Shown: positions 8,007 to 16,675, counted from the first letter of the stretch. The stretch: DNA of 64,000 nucleotides from Psychromicrobium xiongbiense (GCF_030271165.1 NZ_JASSZH010000020.1:62001-126000), one strand, 5' to 3'. Numbers and translations: made by a program. The notes: a model not told the origin generated them from the letters alone.

Positions 8007-8944
8007 TCCTGACGCTGACGCCGAATCCCGCCATCGACCTCACCTATGGTGTGGCCGAGCTGGTGCGGGGCAGCTCCCACCGGGTGGACGCACCGCTCAG
8101 CCGCGCCGGTGGCAAGGGCATCAATGTGTCCCGGGTGCTGCACAGCCAGGGCGTTCCGACCAAAGTCCTGGCCACGGCTGGCGGCGATACCGGCCGCGAG
8201 CTAAGCGAAGGGCTGGCCGGGCTCGACCACCGGCTGGTCCCAGTGCAGGCGCCCACCCGGCGAACCATCGCGCTGGTGGATGACCATGACGGGCAGACCA
8301 GTATTTTCAACGAATACGGTGCCCCGTTGGAGGCTGCCGAGTGGCGTGCCCTGGCCTCCGCTCTGGCCGAGGAGCTCCTCGGTGCAACAGTGCTGGTGGC
8401 CTCGGGGTCGCTGCCGCAGAAGGCGCCGGGTGACTTCTTCCCGGGTGTGGTGGCGCTGGGTCGGGCGGCCGGAATTCCGGTGATCGTGGATACCTCTGGT
8501 GCTGCTCTGCTCTCCGCAGCTAGCGCAGGGGCTGATCTGCTCAAGCCCAACCGCGCCGAACTTGCCGAGGCCACCGGAGAACGTGAGGTGTCTGCCGGGG
8601 CCCGGGTGTTGCTGGGGCTCGGTGCCCGCAGCCTGCTGGTCAGTAATGGTGAAGAGGGCATGTTGTTGTTCACTGCGGGCGTTCCGGGGTACTGGTCCGC
8701 CCGGCTCCTCGAGCCCTTGCAGGGCAATCCCACCGGAGCGGGCGATGCCGCCGTTGCCGGTGCCGCCTCGATCCTCGCTGTGGCAGCGAGTCAGGGGGTG
8801 GACGTGGCCCCGGAGGCCCTTCTGGCCCGCGCCGCAGCCTGGGGCTCCGCCGCCGTGCTGACTCCGGGCGCGGGGGAGATCTCTCCGAGCTGGCCCGAGC
8901 TCGAGTCCACTCTTCAGCTCAGCCATCACCGCTCGGTCGACTGA
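8003..8944 (+). CDS. PfkB-family hexose-phosphate kinase (1-phosphofructokinase / tagatose-6-phosphate kinase type)
   Basis: The 313-residue protein begins MILTLTPNPAIDLTY, the classic start of the 1-phosphofructokinase/tagatose-6-phosphate kinase subgroup, followed by the substrate-binding RAGGKGINVSRVL. The catalytic base is Asp248 in NPTGAGDAAVAG. The start overlaps the ROK gene stop (ATGA), so translation should be coupled. Upstream of a class II aldolase and downstream of an AgaS-like gene, the expected reaction is tagatose 6-phosphate to tagatose 1,6-bisphosphate. Fructose 1-phosphate as substrate cannot be excluded from sequence, but no fructose transporter is nearby. Confidence 0.82.
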   Translation: MILTLTPNPAIDLTYGVAELVRGSSHRVDAPLSRAGGKGINVSRVLHSQGVPTKVLATAGGDTGRELSEGLAGLDHRLVPVQAPTRRTIALVDDHDGQTSIFNEYGAPLEAAEWRALASALAEELLGATVLVASGSLPQKAPGDFFPGVVALGRAAGIPVIVDTSGAALLSAASAGADLLKPNRAELAEATGEREVSAGARVLLGLGARSLLVSNGEEGMLLFTAGVPGYWSARLLEPLQGNPTGAGDAAVAGAASILAVAASQGVDVAPEALLARAAAWGSAAVLTPGAGEISPSWPELESTLQLSHHRSVD

Positions 8945-8970
8945 AACCAGAATCTGAGGAAGGAATCGCT

Positions 8971-9807
8971 ATGCCTTTGACTCCCACCCGTGAGCTCATG
9001 GACCAGGCCGTCGCTGCCGGCCGTGGCCAGGGCGCCTTCAATGTGCTGCATCTGGAGACGATCGAAGGCCTGGTCTCCGGTGCCGAGGCGGCCGGGCTTC
9101 CCCTGATCCTGCAGATCTCTGAGAACTGCGTGAAGTACCACGGCGGGCTGGAGCCCATTGCCGACGCAACGCTTGCCACAGCCCGGGCGGCCACCGTTCC
9201 GCTGGCGGTGCACCTGGACCATGCGGAAAGTGCGGAGCTGGCCCTGGCCGCCATCGACCTCGGCTTCGGCTCCGTGATGTACGACGGCGCTCACCTGCCC
9301 TACGAGGAGAATGTCGCCACCACGGCGCGCGTCGTCGAGTACGCCCACGAGCGTGGCGTCTATGTGGAGGCGGAACTGGGCAAGGTTGGCGGTAAGGACG
9401 GCGCCCATGCGCCCGGTGTGCTGACCGATCCGGTCGAGGCCCGGGACTTTGTGGCGGCTACCGGGGTGGATGCGCTCGCTGTGGCGGTGGGATCCTCGCA
9501 CGCCATGCAGGAACGCAGTGCGGAACTGAACTTTGACCGGATCGCCGAACTGGCGCAGGCCCTGGACGTTCCGCTGGTGCTGCACGGCTCTTCGGGCGTA
9601 TCCGATGCCTCGATTGTCCGGGCCATTGAACTGGGGATGCGCAAGATCAACGTCTCGACGCATCTGAACGGGTTCTTTACCAACGCCGTACGCGAGTATC
9701 TTGCGCAGAACCCCACCGTGGTAGATTCGCGAAAGTACCTGGGCGCAGGACGGGCAGCACTTGTCCCCGAGGTGGCCCGGCTGCTGACGCTTTTTGCGAA
9801 GGGGTAA
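8971..9807 (+). CDS. Class II ketose-bisphosphate aldolase (tagatose/fructose bisphosphate type)
   Basis: The 278-residue, zinc-dependent aldolase should split a ketose bisphosphate into dihydroxyacetone phosphate and glyceraldehyde 3-phosphate. The metal and catalytic motif is HLDHAE (Asp83, His84). A second metal-ligand region is YVEAELGKVGG, and LHGSSGVSD and INVSTHLN are typical of the KbaY/GatY/FbaA family. Its length matches KbaY/GatY aldolases. GAGGAAGG precedes the ATG. It closes the catabolic set begun by the SIS, ROK and PfkB genes. I favour tagatose 1,6-bisphosphate as substrate from context. Confidence 0.85.
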   Translation: MPLTPTRELMDQAVAAGRGQGAFNVLHLETIEGLVSGAEAAGLPLILQISENCVKYHGGLEPIADATLATARAATVPLAVHLDHAESAELALAAIDLGFGSVMYDGAHLPYEENVATTARVVEYAHERGVYVEAELGKVGGKDGAHAPGVLTDPVEARDFVAATGVDALAVAVGSSHAMQERSAELNFDRIAELAQALDVPLVLHGSSGVSDASIVRAIELGMRKINVSTHLNGFFTNAVREYLAQNPTVVDSRKYLGAGRAALVPEVARLLTLFAKG

Positions 9808-9809
9808 GA

Positions 9810-10616
9810 ATGAACCGCACCGAACGCCTGACGGCAATCATGGATCTGCTCGCTCAGACCGGGCAGGTGGAGGTTGACGATCTGGTGCGCGATCTGAAGA
9901 TCTCCCCGGCCACCGCCCGGCGGGACCTGGATTCCCTGGCTGCCGAGCGCCTGCTCAGCCGGACCCGTGGCGGTGCCGTGGCGAGTTCGGTGGCTTACGA
10001 CCTGCCGGGACGTTACAACCGTGACGATCATGCCGCCCAGAAGCACCGGATCGCTCTCGCTGCCAGTGCCATCATTCCGCGCGGCGCGGTGATCGGCCTC
10101 TGCGGTGGGACCACCTCCACCGCACTGGCCCAGGTGCTCTCCACCCGCGAGGATCTGGCGGAGCCGTCCAATAAGCCCACGCTGACCGTGGTGACGAACG
10201 CGATCAATATTGCCGCCCAGCTCGCCGTGCGGCCGCACTTCAAGATCATGGTGTGTGGCGGCATCGTCAATCCCCGCTCCTATGAGCTGGTGGGCCCGTA
10301 CACGGACATCATTCTGCAGAAGGTGGCGCTCGATCTGGCGTTCATCGGGGTCAACGGCATCGACCCCGAGGTTGGTCCCACAGTCTCCGATGAGGGGGAG
10401 GCCACCGTGAACTCGCTGATGGCGCGGCGGGCCACCGAGGCGTATATGCTGGCGGACTCCTCCAAGATCGGTCAGCGGGCCTTTGCCACTATGGAGGGCT
10501 ACCACTTTGAGCGCCTGATCACCGATCAGGGGATCACCCCGGAGCAGATCGCAGCCTTCGCGGAGCGCGGCATCAAGGTGACGGTGGCTCCGGACGCGGA
10601 GGAACTTTCCGAGTAA
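9810..10616 (+). CDS. DeoR/GlpR-family transcriptional repressor
   Basis: The 268-residue protein has an N-terminal winged helix (residues about 5-60, with RTERLTAIMDLLAQ and SPATARRDLDSLAAERLLSRTRGGA), the hallmark of DeoR regulators, and a C-terminal sugar-phosphate sensor domain with GLCGGTTSTALAQVL and CGGIVNPRSYELVGP. DeoR proteins normally repress sugar operons until a phosphorylated intermediate binds. It starts two bases after the aldolase stop and is the last gene of the cluster, so it probably controls its own operon through the A+T-rich region upstream of the SIS gene. Confidence 0.88.
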   Translation: MNRTERLTAIMDLLAQTGQVEVDDLVRDLKISPATARRDLDSLAAERLLSRTRGGAVASSVAYDLPGRYNRDDHAAQKHRIALAASAIIPRGAVIGLCGGTTSTALAQVLSTREDLAEPSNKPTLTVVTNAINIAAQLAVRPHFKIMVCGGIVNPRSYELVGPYTDIILQKVALDLAFIGVNGIDPEVGPTVSDEGEATVNSLMARRATEAYMLADSSKIGQRAFATMEGYHFERLITDQGITPEQIAAFAERGIKVTVAPDAEELSE

Positions 10617-10634
10617 ACCGTGGGGTCGCGCTGC

Positions 10635-11312
10635 TCACCAGTACAGCGTGGGCGCGTCCAGCACACTCTGGGTGGGGATCGCATCTTTCCACTGTGCGAA
10701 GGGCTCGTTGAGAGTATACCGACCGCCTTCTCCGATGAGCGCCCGGATGGTGGCATTGTCCGGGTTGTTCAGTGATTCGAAGTACTCCACAGACCAGTGG
10801 AACCAGCGCATACAGAACAGTCGCATGGTGAGCCCATGGGTGACCAGCAGCGTGTTCGGCGCATAATCCGGCTTCTGCCAGTGGCGGTGCAGGGTTTCCA
10901 TGAAGGAACTGATCCGGTCGTAGACATCGGAACCGGATTCGCCATCACGGAATCGATAGAAGAAATGCCCATAGGCGTTGCGCAGTTCCTTCTGATCGGC
11001 AATGTCTTCCTGGCGCTGGAAGTTGGCCCAGTCCTGTTCGCGTAGCCGGGGCTCCTCAATGACCCGTTCGGCCAGGTCACCGAGCTGGAGCGCTTCCAGG
11101 GTCTGGTAAGCGCGCAAATAGGGGGAGACGTAAACACAGACTTTCTGCCCTTCCAGCCTGCGCTTGATCTCCTCGCCAGCCTCACGTGCCTGGGCGAGGC
11201 CCAGCTCGGTCAGCGGGATCCGGTAATCCGGCACCCGGTTGTACAGGCCCTGATCGATATTCGCCTGGGACTGGCCATGCCGCAACAGCAGAATCTGGCG
11301 TGGAGCGCTCAT
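10635..11312 (-). CDS. Histidine phosphatase family protein (phosphoglycerate mutase-like)
   Basis: The 225-residue protein carries the phosphohistidine signature LLRHGQSQAN at residues 9-18 and the second conserved histidine in LLVTHGLTMRLF. This branch of the superfamily covers phosphatases and mutases, so the substrate cannot be assigned. TAGACT stands six bases before the ATG on the minus strand (11319-11324) and no ribosome binding site is present, predicting a leaderless mRNA. It converges with the DeoR gene across 18 bases. Confidence 0.85.
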   Translation of the reverse strand: MSAPRQILLLRHGQSQANIDQGLYNRVPDYRIPLTELGLAQAREAGEEIKRRLEGQKVCVYVSPYLRAYQTLEALQLGDLAERVIEEPRLREQDWANFQRQEDIADQKELRNAYGHFFYRFRDGESGSDVYDRISSFMETLHRHWQKPDYAPNTLLVTHGLTMRLFCMRWFHWSVEYFESLNNPDNATIRALIGEGGRYTLNEPFAQWKDAIPTQSVLDAPTLYW

Positions 11313-11359
11313 TCAGAGAGTCTATCGATTCCGGGTCCGCTCGATGGCCCGTCCAACTC

Positions 11360-11423
11360 GCATCGAGTGTTGAGCTCATGCTGTTTTCCTGCGGTATTCC
11401 AGCGTTATCTCGACACTCGACGC
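11360..11423. repeat. Imperfect palindrome with CATCGAGTG termini
   Basis: Two 24-base arms (11360-11383 and 11400-11423) pair with 19 Watson-Crick pairs, two G-T pairs and three mismatches around a 16-base loop. The left arm opens GCATCGAGTGTTG and the right arm closes CACTCGACGC, resembling the ends of the larger palindrome at 31.1 kb. It lies between the histidine phosphatase and CPBP genes. Confidence 0.65.
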
Positions 11424-11469
11424 AGCGGCTGATTTCCAGCTGGGGGAGGCTTTCAGGCAGGATGAGCAC

Positions 11470-12270
11470 ATGCCCGATGCCGCCGGACCCCACCAGCTGC
11501 CCGTGCGGAGTTCCCTGAGGCGCCGCTGGGCCGCCGAGGTGCTGATCGTCATCGGGCTCTCACTGGGAAAATCCGGGGTGTACGCCCTGGTCAACCTGCT
11601 TGAGGTGGCCAGCAGGAAACCGATCTCCCAGGCGACTGCCACGCTCAATGCCTCCACGACGAGCAGCGAATACTTCGATCTGACCTACCAGCTGCTGGGC
11701 AACTTCTTCGCCCTGGTGCCGGTGGCTCTGGTGCTGTTCCTGTTGTGGAAGCCGGGTCGCAGCGGCTTCGCGGCGATCGGCTTCGACGTGCCACGGTCAA
11801 CACCGGGCAGGCCCGTCTGGAACCAACCGCTACGGGATCTGCTCTGGGGATTCGGACTTTTTGTCCTGATCGGGGCACCTTCGCTGGGGCTGTACGCTGC
11901 CGGACGCGCGCTGGGGGTGACGGTGCAGATCGTTCCGAATGCGCTCGATTCCTACTGGTGGACGGTGCCCGTGCTGATCCTCTCCGCCGTGCGCAATGCG
12001 GTGCTGGAGGAAGTTGTGGTGGTGGGCTATCTGTTCACCCGGTTGCGTGCCATGGGCTGGAGCGTCTGGTGGGTCATTGTGGCCAGCGCGGTGCTGCGTG
12101 GCAGTTATCACCTGTACCAGGGGATCGGGCCGTTTGTGGGTAACGTCGCGATGGGGCTGGTCTTCGGCTGGTTCTACACGCGGACCAAACGGGTCATGCC
12201 GCTGGTGATTGCACACAGTCTGCTGGACATTGCGGCCTTCGTCTTTGGCCGCCAGCTAGGGTTTGGCTGA
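11470..12270 (+). CDS. CPBP-family intramembrane metalloprotease
   Basis: The 266-residue membrane protein has about seven to eight hydrophobic helices. It carries the CPBP (Abi/CAAX-like) motifs in order: AVLEEVVVVGYLF with the adjacent glutamates, LRGSYHLYQG with its histidine, and IAHSLLDIAAF. These residues coordinate the catalytic zinc in the membrane. Family members process prenylated or peptide substrates or act in self-immunity; no partner gene points to a substrate here. AGGA lies about eight bases before the ATG. It ends convergent with the VOC gene. Confidence 0.85.
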   Translation: MPDAAGPHQLPVRSSLRRRWAAEVLIVIGLSLGKSGVYALVNLLEVASRKPISQATATLNASTTSSEYFDLTYQLLGNFFALVPVALVLFLLWKPGRSGFAAIGFDVPRSTPGRPVWNQPLRDLLWGFGLFVLIGAPSLGLYAAGRALGVTVQIVPNALDSYWWTVPVLILSAVRNAVLEEVVVVGYLFTRLRAMGWSVWWVIVASAVLRGSYHLYQGIGPFVGNVAMGLVFGWFYTRTKRVMPLVIAHSLLDIAAFVFGRQLGFG

Positions 12271-12289
12271 CTGGGGTTTGACTGAACGC

Positions 12290-12928
12290 TCAGACGGTGA
12301 CGAAGCCCTGGGGCGTTTCGAAGGTCACGCTGAGGATTCCGGGGGTGCCGTGCGGGGCGAGCCACTCGACCGCCACGTCTTCCAGCGGTTTCTCCACGCA
12401 TTCACCGAGCCACTCGGTCACCCGTTCCGCAGAACCGGCGATGGTCAGCTTGGCCAGACGGGCAGTGCTCGCAGCGGCCTGGGAGGGATGCAGCCCCGCA
12501 TCGCCTTCCCATTTGAGCAGGTATGGAACTTGCGGATCGGCGATCAGGCCTTTGATGCCGATCTGCTGCCAGACGAGTTCGCGTCCGTCGGGGAACTTGC
12601 GGTTGCCGGGCACCGCGGAGCGGCCAAGGCGTTCTTCGAAGATCGCCAGATCATCCACCTCGACGCACCAGCCCATCCATCCGCCACCCACATCTGAGCG
12701 TGCGCGGACGGCCTGGCCGAAAGGGGCTTTGTCAGAGGCAGGATGATCGAGAACCTCGACCACCTCGACATAATGGCGGTCGGTGAGCGGGATGATCATG
12801 TTGCGGGTGCCGAACCGGGGGTGGACCCCGCCACGCACTGCATGGACACCGAGTGCTGAGGCGATTCGCTCCGTCGTGGCAGCCAAACCGTCAGGTTCGC
12901 AAGCGTAAGAAACATGGTCCATGCGCAT
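12290..12928 (-). CDS. VOC/glyoxalase-like domain protein
   Basis: The 212-residue protein begins MRMDHVSYACEPDGLAATTE, the typical first strand and helix of a vicinal-oxygen-chelate (glyoxalase-like) module, and contains GTRNMIIPLTDRHYVEVVEVLD. A second related half follows. VOC proteins bind metal and catalyse varied isomerisations, ring cleavages or thiol transfers; nothing identifies the reaction. A GTG two codons upstream (12934) is an equally possible start, since neither start has a clear ribosome binding site. Confidence 0.7.
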   Translation of the reverse strand: MRMDHVSYACEPDGLAATTERIASALGVHAVRGGVHPRFGTRNMIIPLTDRHYVEVVEVLDHPASDKAPFGQAVRARSDVGGGWMGWCVEVDDLAIFEERLGRSAVPGNRKFPDGRELVWQQIGIKGLIADPQVPYLLKWEGDAGLHPSQAAASTARLAKLTIAGSAERVTEWLGECVEKPLEDVAVEWLAPHGTPGILSVTFETPQGFVTV

Positions 12929-12962
12929 GTCCACATCTTTGCATCAATGGGCATCCAGCTCG

Positions 12963-12980
12963 ACTTAGGCTCCCCTAAGT
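12963..12980. repeat. Short palindrome ACTTAGG/CCTAAGT
   Basis: Seven-base perfect arms around CTCC lie between the VOC gene and the SAM riboswitch leader. It could be an operator for either divergent unit. The rest of the interval up to the riboswitch holds nothing I can name. Confidence 0.4.
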
Positions 12981-13090
12981 TTCAGCTCGGTGCGCGGCCA
13001 GAAACGGTCAGAAAAACGATTCCATGCGCCATCCGCCGTCATATGCAGTCATGGACTTGTCAGCACCCGGGCTGCTGGCCAGACTGGTGA

Positions 13091-13205
13091 CAGGTTTCGA
13101 GTTCCAACGTTGCCGTACCGTCCGGATCACCGGACGCGGCGAGTGCCCCAGCATGTTGGACGGCAACCCTCCATCGCGGCGGGGTGCCCTGGGTGAAAAC
13201 CGGGC
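13091..13205 (+). promoter_or_regulatory. S-adenosylmethionine riboswitch, SAM-IV-like
   Basis: A closing helix pairs GGTTT (13093-13097) with AAACC (13197-13201). Inside are a perfect GTCCGG-ATCA-CCGGAC hairpin (13120-13135), the core segment GGCAACCCTCC (13162-13172) and CGGCGGGGTGCC followed by GGGTGAAAACC. I recognise this combination as the SAM-IV (or SAM-I/IV) aptamer of actinobacteria. The next genes are metY and metX, ideal targets: when S-adenosylmethionine is plentiful, methionine synthesis is switched off. About 100 bases separate the aptamer from the metY ATG; I see no U-run, so control is probably translational. Confidence 0.78.
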
Positions 13206-13311
13206 CTTGATCAACCGATCAAGTGCAAGCGCGAGGACGATCCCTCATCTGCTGTGCCTGCCTCAGGCGGTGCGGACGTCGGTCGTACCCGGAAACGGCT
13301 GAGGAGCCATT

Positions 13312-14691
13312 ATGAGCAACCACTGGTCCTTTGAAACACGTCAGATCCATGCAGGCCAGACCCCCGATCCATTGACGGGTGCACGGGCATTGCCGCTCTA
13401 CCAGACCACGTCCTTCGTATTTCCAAGCGCGGAGAGCGCGGCGAACCGCTTCGCCCTCGCAGAGCTGGAGCCGATTTACACCCGGATCGGCAACCCCACC
13501 CAGGATGCCGTGGAGCAGCGGATCGCCAGCCTCGAAGGGGGCCTTGCCGCGCTACTGCTGTCCTCCGGCCAGGCTGCCGAAACCTTCGCGATTCTCAATA
13601 TCGCTCAGGCCGGGGACCATGTGGTGTCCAGCCCGAGTCTCTACGGTGGCACCTATAACCTTCTGGCTCACACGCTCAAGCGCTTCGGCATCGAGGTCAC
13701 CTTTGTGGAGGATCCGGACAATCTGGACCACTGGCGTGCAGCGGTGCAGCCCAACACCAAACTGTTCTTCGGCGAGGTCGTGTCCAATCCGCGCCAGGAC
13801 ATTCTGGACATCGAAGGCGTCAGCGCGGTGGCGCATGAGGCCGGGGTGCCGCTCATCGTGGACAACACGCTGGCCACCCCGTACCTGATCCGCCCGCTGG
13901 AGTGGGGTGCCGACATCGTGGTGCACTCGGCCACCAAGTATCTGGGCGGCCACGGTACCGCGATTGCCGGTGTGATCGTCGACGGCGGCTCCTTCGACTT
14001 TGCCCAGGACCCGGAAAAGTTCCCCGGCTTCAACACTCCGGATGAGTCCTACAACGGTCTGGTCTACGCTCGCGATCTGGGCGTCGGCGGCATCCTGGGT
14101 GCCAACCTGGCGTATATTCTCAAGGCCCGCGTCCAGCTGTTGCGTGACCTGGGCTCCGCCGTCTCGCCGTTCAACGCCTTCCTGATCGCGCAGGGCATCG
14201 AGACGCTGAGCCTGCGGGTGGAGCGACATGTGGAGAACGCCATCAAGGTGGCGCAGTGGCTGGAAGCGCACGATGACGTCGACTCGGTTGCCTACGCGGG
14301 CATCCCCTCCAGTCCCTGGTATGAGCGGGGCCGCAAGTACAGCTCCAAGGGCGTCGGCGCGGTGGTCGCCTTCCAGATCAAGGGTGGTCTGGAGGCGGGC
14401 AAGCGCTTTGTCGACGGGCTGACCTTGCACTCGCATGTGGCGAATCTGGGCGATGTGCGCTCACTGGTGATCCACCCCGCCTCTACCACCCACGCCCAGC
14501 TCTCCGAAGAGCAGCAACGTGTGGCCGGGGTGACGCCATCGCTGGTGCGCCTCTCTGTGGGTCTGGAACACATCGACGACATCCTCGATGACCTCTCCCA
14601 GGGCTTTGAAGCCGCCCGGGGCGCTCGTGCGGACCATGCGGAATCGGCGCCGTCAGCCGAGGCTGAGCTGGTGCAGGCAGCTCAGGCATGA
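13312..14691 (+). CDS. metY: O-acetylhomoserine sulfhydrylase (O-acetylhomoserine aminocarboxypropyltransferase)
   Basis: This 459-residue PLP enzyme of the Cys/Met-metabolism family makes homocysteine from O-acetylhomoserine and sulfide. The PLP lysine is Lys209 in HSATKYLGGHGT. YTRIGNPTQDAVEQRIASLEGG near the N-terminus and DNTLATPYL are family signatures, and the length fits MetY rather than the shorter MetB/MetC enzymes. GAGGAG precedes the ATG. A SAM-IV-like riboswitch lies in its leader, and it overlaps metX by four bases, so both steps of homocysteine synthesis are co-regulated by S-adenosylmethionine. The alanine/glutamate-rich tail is not conserved in the family as I know it. Confidence 0.92.
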   Translation: MSNHWSFETRQIHAGQTPDPLTGARALPLYQTTSFVFPSAESAANRFALAELEPIYTRIGNPTQDAVEQRIASLEGGLAALLLSSGQAAETFAILNIAQAGDHVVSSPSLYGGTYNLLAHTLKRFGIEVTFVEDPDNLDHWRAAVQPNTKLFFGEVVSNPRQDILDIEGVSAVAHEAGVPLIVDNTLATPYLIRPLEWGADIVVHSATKYLGGHGTAIAGVIVDGGSFDFAQDPEKFPGFNTPDESYNGLVYARDLGVGGILGANLAYILKARVQLLRDLGSAVSPFNAFLIAQGIETLSLRVERHVENAIKVAQWLEAHDDVDSVAYAGIPSSPWYERGRKYSSKGVGAVVAFQIKGGLEAGKRFVDGLTLHSHVANLGDVRSLVIHPASTTHAQLSEEQQRVAGVTPSLVRLSVGLEHIDDILDDLSQGFEAARGARADHAESAPSAEAELVQAAQA

Positions 14692-15848
14692 GCCTTTCCG
14701 TGCATCCCAGCCACCAGGAGCACCTTGGGACCGTCGAGCCGGCACCGGCCAGCAGCCGGGTAGACGGAGTGCTGACTCACGCCCAGATCGGTTCGCTGGA
14801 GCTGGAATCCGGGGAGACGCTGCCCTCCGTGACGCTGGGCTATGAGACCTGGGGGACGCTGAATGCTGATGCCTCCAACGCCGTTCTGGTGCACCACGCA
14901 CTGACCGGCAGCACGCACGTCAGTCGCGGGGATTCGGACGAGGACGGCTGGTGGGAAGGACTGGTAGGGCCCGGGCGGGCCCTGGACACCGATCAGTATT
15001 TTGTGGTGGCTGCCAATCTGATCGGCGGCTGCTACGGAAGCACCGGCCCCTCATCGATTGCCGCCGACGGCGCACCCTGGGGCGGGCGGTTCCCCTTCGT
15101 CACGCTGCGTGACTCGGTCTACGCCGAGGCCCGGCTGGCGGATGCGTTGGGTATTCAAAGCTGGTATGCCGTCATCGGCGGTTCGATGGGTGGTGCGCGG
15201 GCGCTGGAATGGGCCGTCACCTACCCGGAGCGCGTGCGAGCCGTGGTGGTGATCGCGGTGGGTGCGGCGAGTACGGCGGAGCAGATCGCGCTGGCGCAGG
15301 CGCAGGTGCTGGCCATCCGGCAGGACCCGGCGTTCGAGGGCGGCGACTACTACGGTGGCGAACAACCTCAGGCCGGCCTGGGACTGGCGCGTCGGATCGC
15401 TCATCTGTCCTATCGTTCGGAGGCTGAGCTGGCGGCCCGTTTTGGCCGCTCAGCCCAGCCGGGGGAGCATCCGGTGTCCGCCCGACGGGCACAGGATGTG
15501 GGGGAGCACCGCTACCAGGTGGAGAGCTACCTCGATCACCAGGCCCGCAAGCTGGTGGGCCGCTTCGACGCCAACAGCTACATTGTGCTGACCGAGGCCC
15601 TGATGAGTCACGATGTGAGCCGCGGACGCGGGACGCTCCCGGAGGCCCTGACCCGCGCAGCCGGAGTGAAGTTCATCCTGGCGGCCGTCCGGTCAGATCG
15701 TCTGTATCTGCCTCAGCAGAGTGAGGAACTGGCAGCAGCGCTGGCTCAGCCGCAGCCGGTGCACTGGATCGACTCGGGAATCGGCCACGATGGATTCCTG
15801 ACCGAGACGGAGCAGCTGGCGCCGTTGGTGGCCGCAGCTCTGCGCTGA
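14688..15848 (+). CDS. metX: Homoserine O-acetyltransferase
   Basis: This 386-residue alpha/beta-hydrolase-fold enzyme transfers acetyl from acetyl-CoA to homoserine, the first committed step to methionine. The nucleophile is Ser166 in IGGSMGG. VLVHHALTGSTHV, NLIGGCYGSTGPSS and a C-terminal GHDGFLTE carrying the catalytic histidine are MetX signatures. The start overlaps the metY stop (ATGA), giving coupled translation and shared riboswitch control. Its product is the substrate of MetY, so the pair forms a complete activation plus sulfhydrylation module. Confidence 0.93.
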   Translation: MSLSVHPSHQEHLGTVEPAPASSRVDGVLTHAQIGSLELESGETLPSVTLGYETWGTLNADASNAVLVHHALTGSTHVSRGDSDEDGWWEGLVGPGRALDTDQYFVVAANLIGGCYGSTGPSSIAADGAPWGGRFPFVTLRDSVYAEARLADALGIQSWYAVIGGSMGGARALEWAVTYPERVRAVVVIAVGAASTAEQIALAQAQVLAIRQDPAFEGGDYYGGEQPQAGLGLARRIAHLSYRSEAELAARFGRSAQPGEHPVSARRAQDVGEHRYQVESYLDHQARKLVGRFDANSYIVLTEALMSHDVSRGRGTLPEALTRAAGVKFILAAVRSDRLYLPQQSEELAAALAQPQPVHWIDSGIGHDGFLTETEQLAPLVAAALR

Positions 15849-15874
15849 ATGAGATCTTCCCCCGGAAACGGTGC

Positions 15875-16675
15875 TCAGGCCTCGGGGTGAAACACAGGTC
15901 CCGGAGTGGGGCGTTTGGCACTGATCCGGTCCCCGGAAGACTGGTGGCGGAGTCGCCGCAGCACCCAGGGCATCAGGTGTTCCCTGGCCCAGATCAGGTC
16001 CTCTGATCGGGCTTCCCGCCAGGTCCTCTCGGGAAGCTCAGCTGCCGTCAGCGGCTCCAGCTGATGGGGAACGTTGAGCGCATCCAGGGCCATCATCGCA
16101 ATGCGGTGGTGGCCCAACGGGGAGAAGTGCAGACGGTCCTCGGCCCACATGGTGGGAAGCGCCAGCTCACGCAGCGACCACATATCTGCGACGATCGCGT
16201 CATGGCGGGCCGCGACGGTGCGCAGATTCTCGTTGTAGATGGCGACCTTGCCACGGATCAGGTTCAGGACCGGGGTCTGCCGTACGTCCGGGCCATTGAA
16301 GATCAGCACCGTGGCACCGGCATCGGAGAGCAGTCCCACGGCGGCATCGAGCGCCTCTGCCAGGGCATCCGGGTCGCCACCGGGGCGGATCAGATCGTTC
16401 CCACCGGCAGAGACGGTGACCAGATCGGGCTGCAGAGCGATGGCCGGCTCCAGCTGTTCCTGAAGGATCTGATGCAGCAGTCGGCCGCGAATGGCCAGGT
16501 TGGCGTAGGCGAAATCTGTGTGCCCGCGCCCGAGTTCCTCTGCGAGGCGGTCGGCCCAGCCGCGGTGCCCGCCCGGGCTGCGGGGTTCGGGATCGCCGAT
16601 CCCCTCGGTAAAAGAATCGCCCAGGGCCACATAACGATTCCATGGATGACGGGGTGAAATTTCAGAATCAGTCAC
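15875..16675 (-). CDS. SGNH/GDSL-type hydrolase
   Basis: The 266-residue protein carries the SGNH blocks: ALGDSFTEGIGD (Ser in block I), NLAIRGRL (block II), VTVSAGGNDLIRPGG (block III) and DRLHFSPLGHHRIA (block V with Asp and His). These enzymes are esterases or lipases with broad substrates. There is no signal peptide, so it is probably cytoplasmic. I chose the GTG with AGGATAGGGG just upstream; another GTG lies six codons earlier. It is divergent from the lipoprotein gene. Confidence 0.82.
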   Translation of the reverse strand: MTDSEISPRHPWNRYVALGDSFTEGIGDPEPRSPGGHRGWADRLAEELGRGHTDFAYANLAIRGRLLHQILQEQLEPAIALQPDLVTVSAGGNDLIRPGGDPDALAEALDAAVGLLSDAGATVLIFNGPDVRQTPVLNLIRGKVAIYNENLRTVAARHDAIVADMWSLRELALPTMWAEDRLHFSPLGHHRIAMMALDALNVPHQLEPLTAAELPERTWREARSEDLIWAREHLMPWVLRRLRHQSSGDRISAKRPTPGPVFHPEA

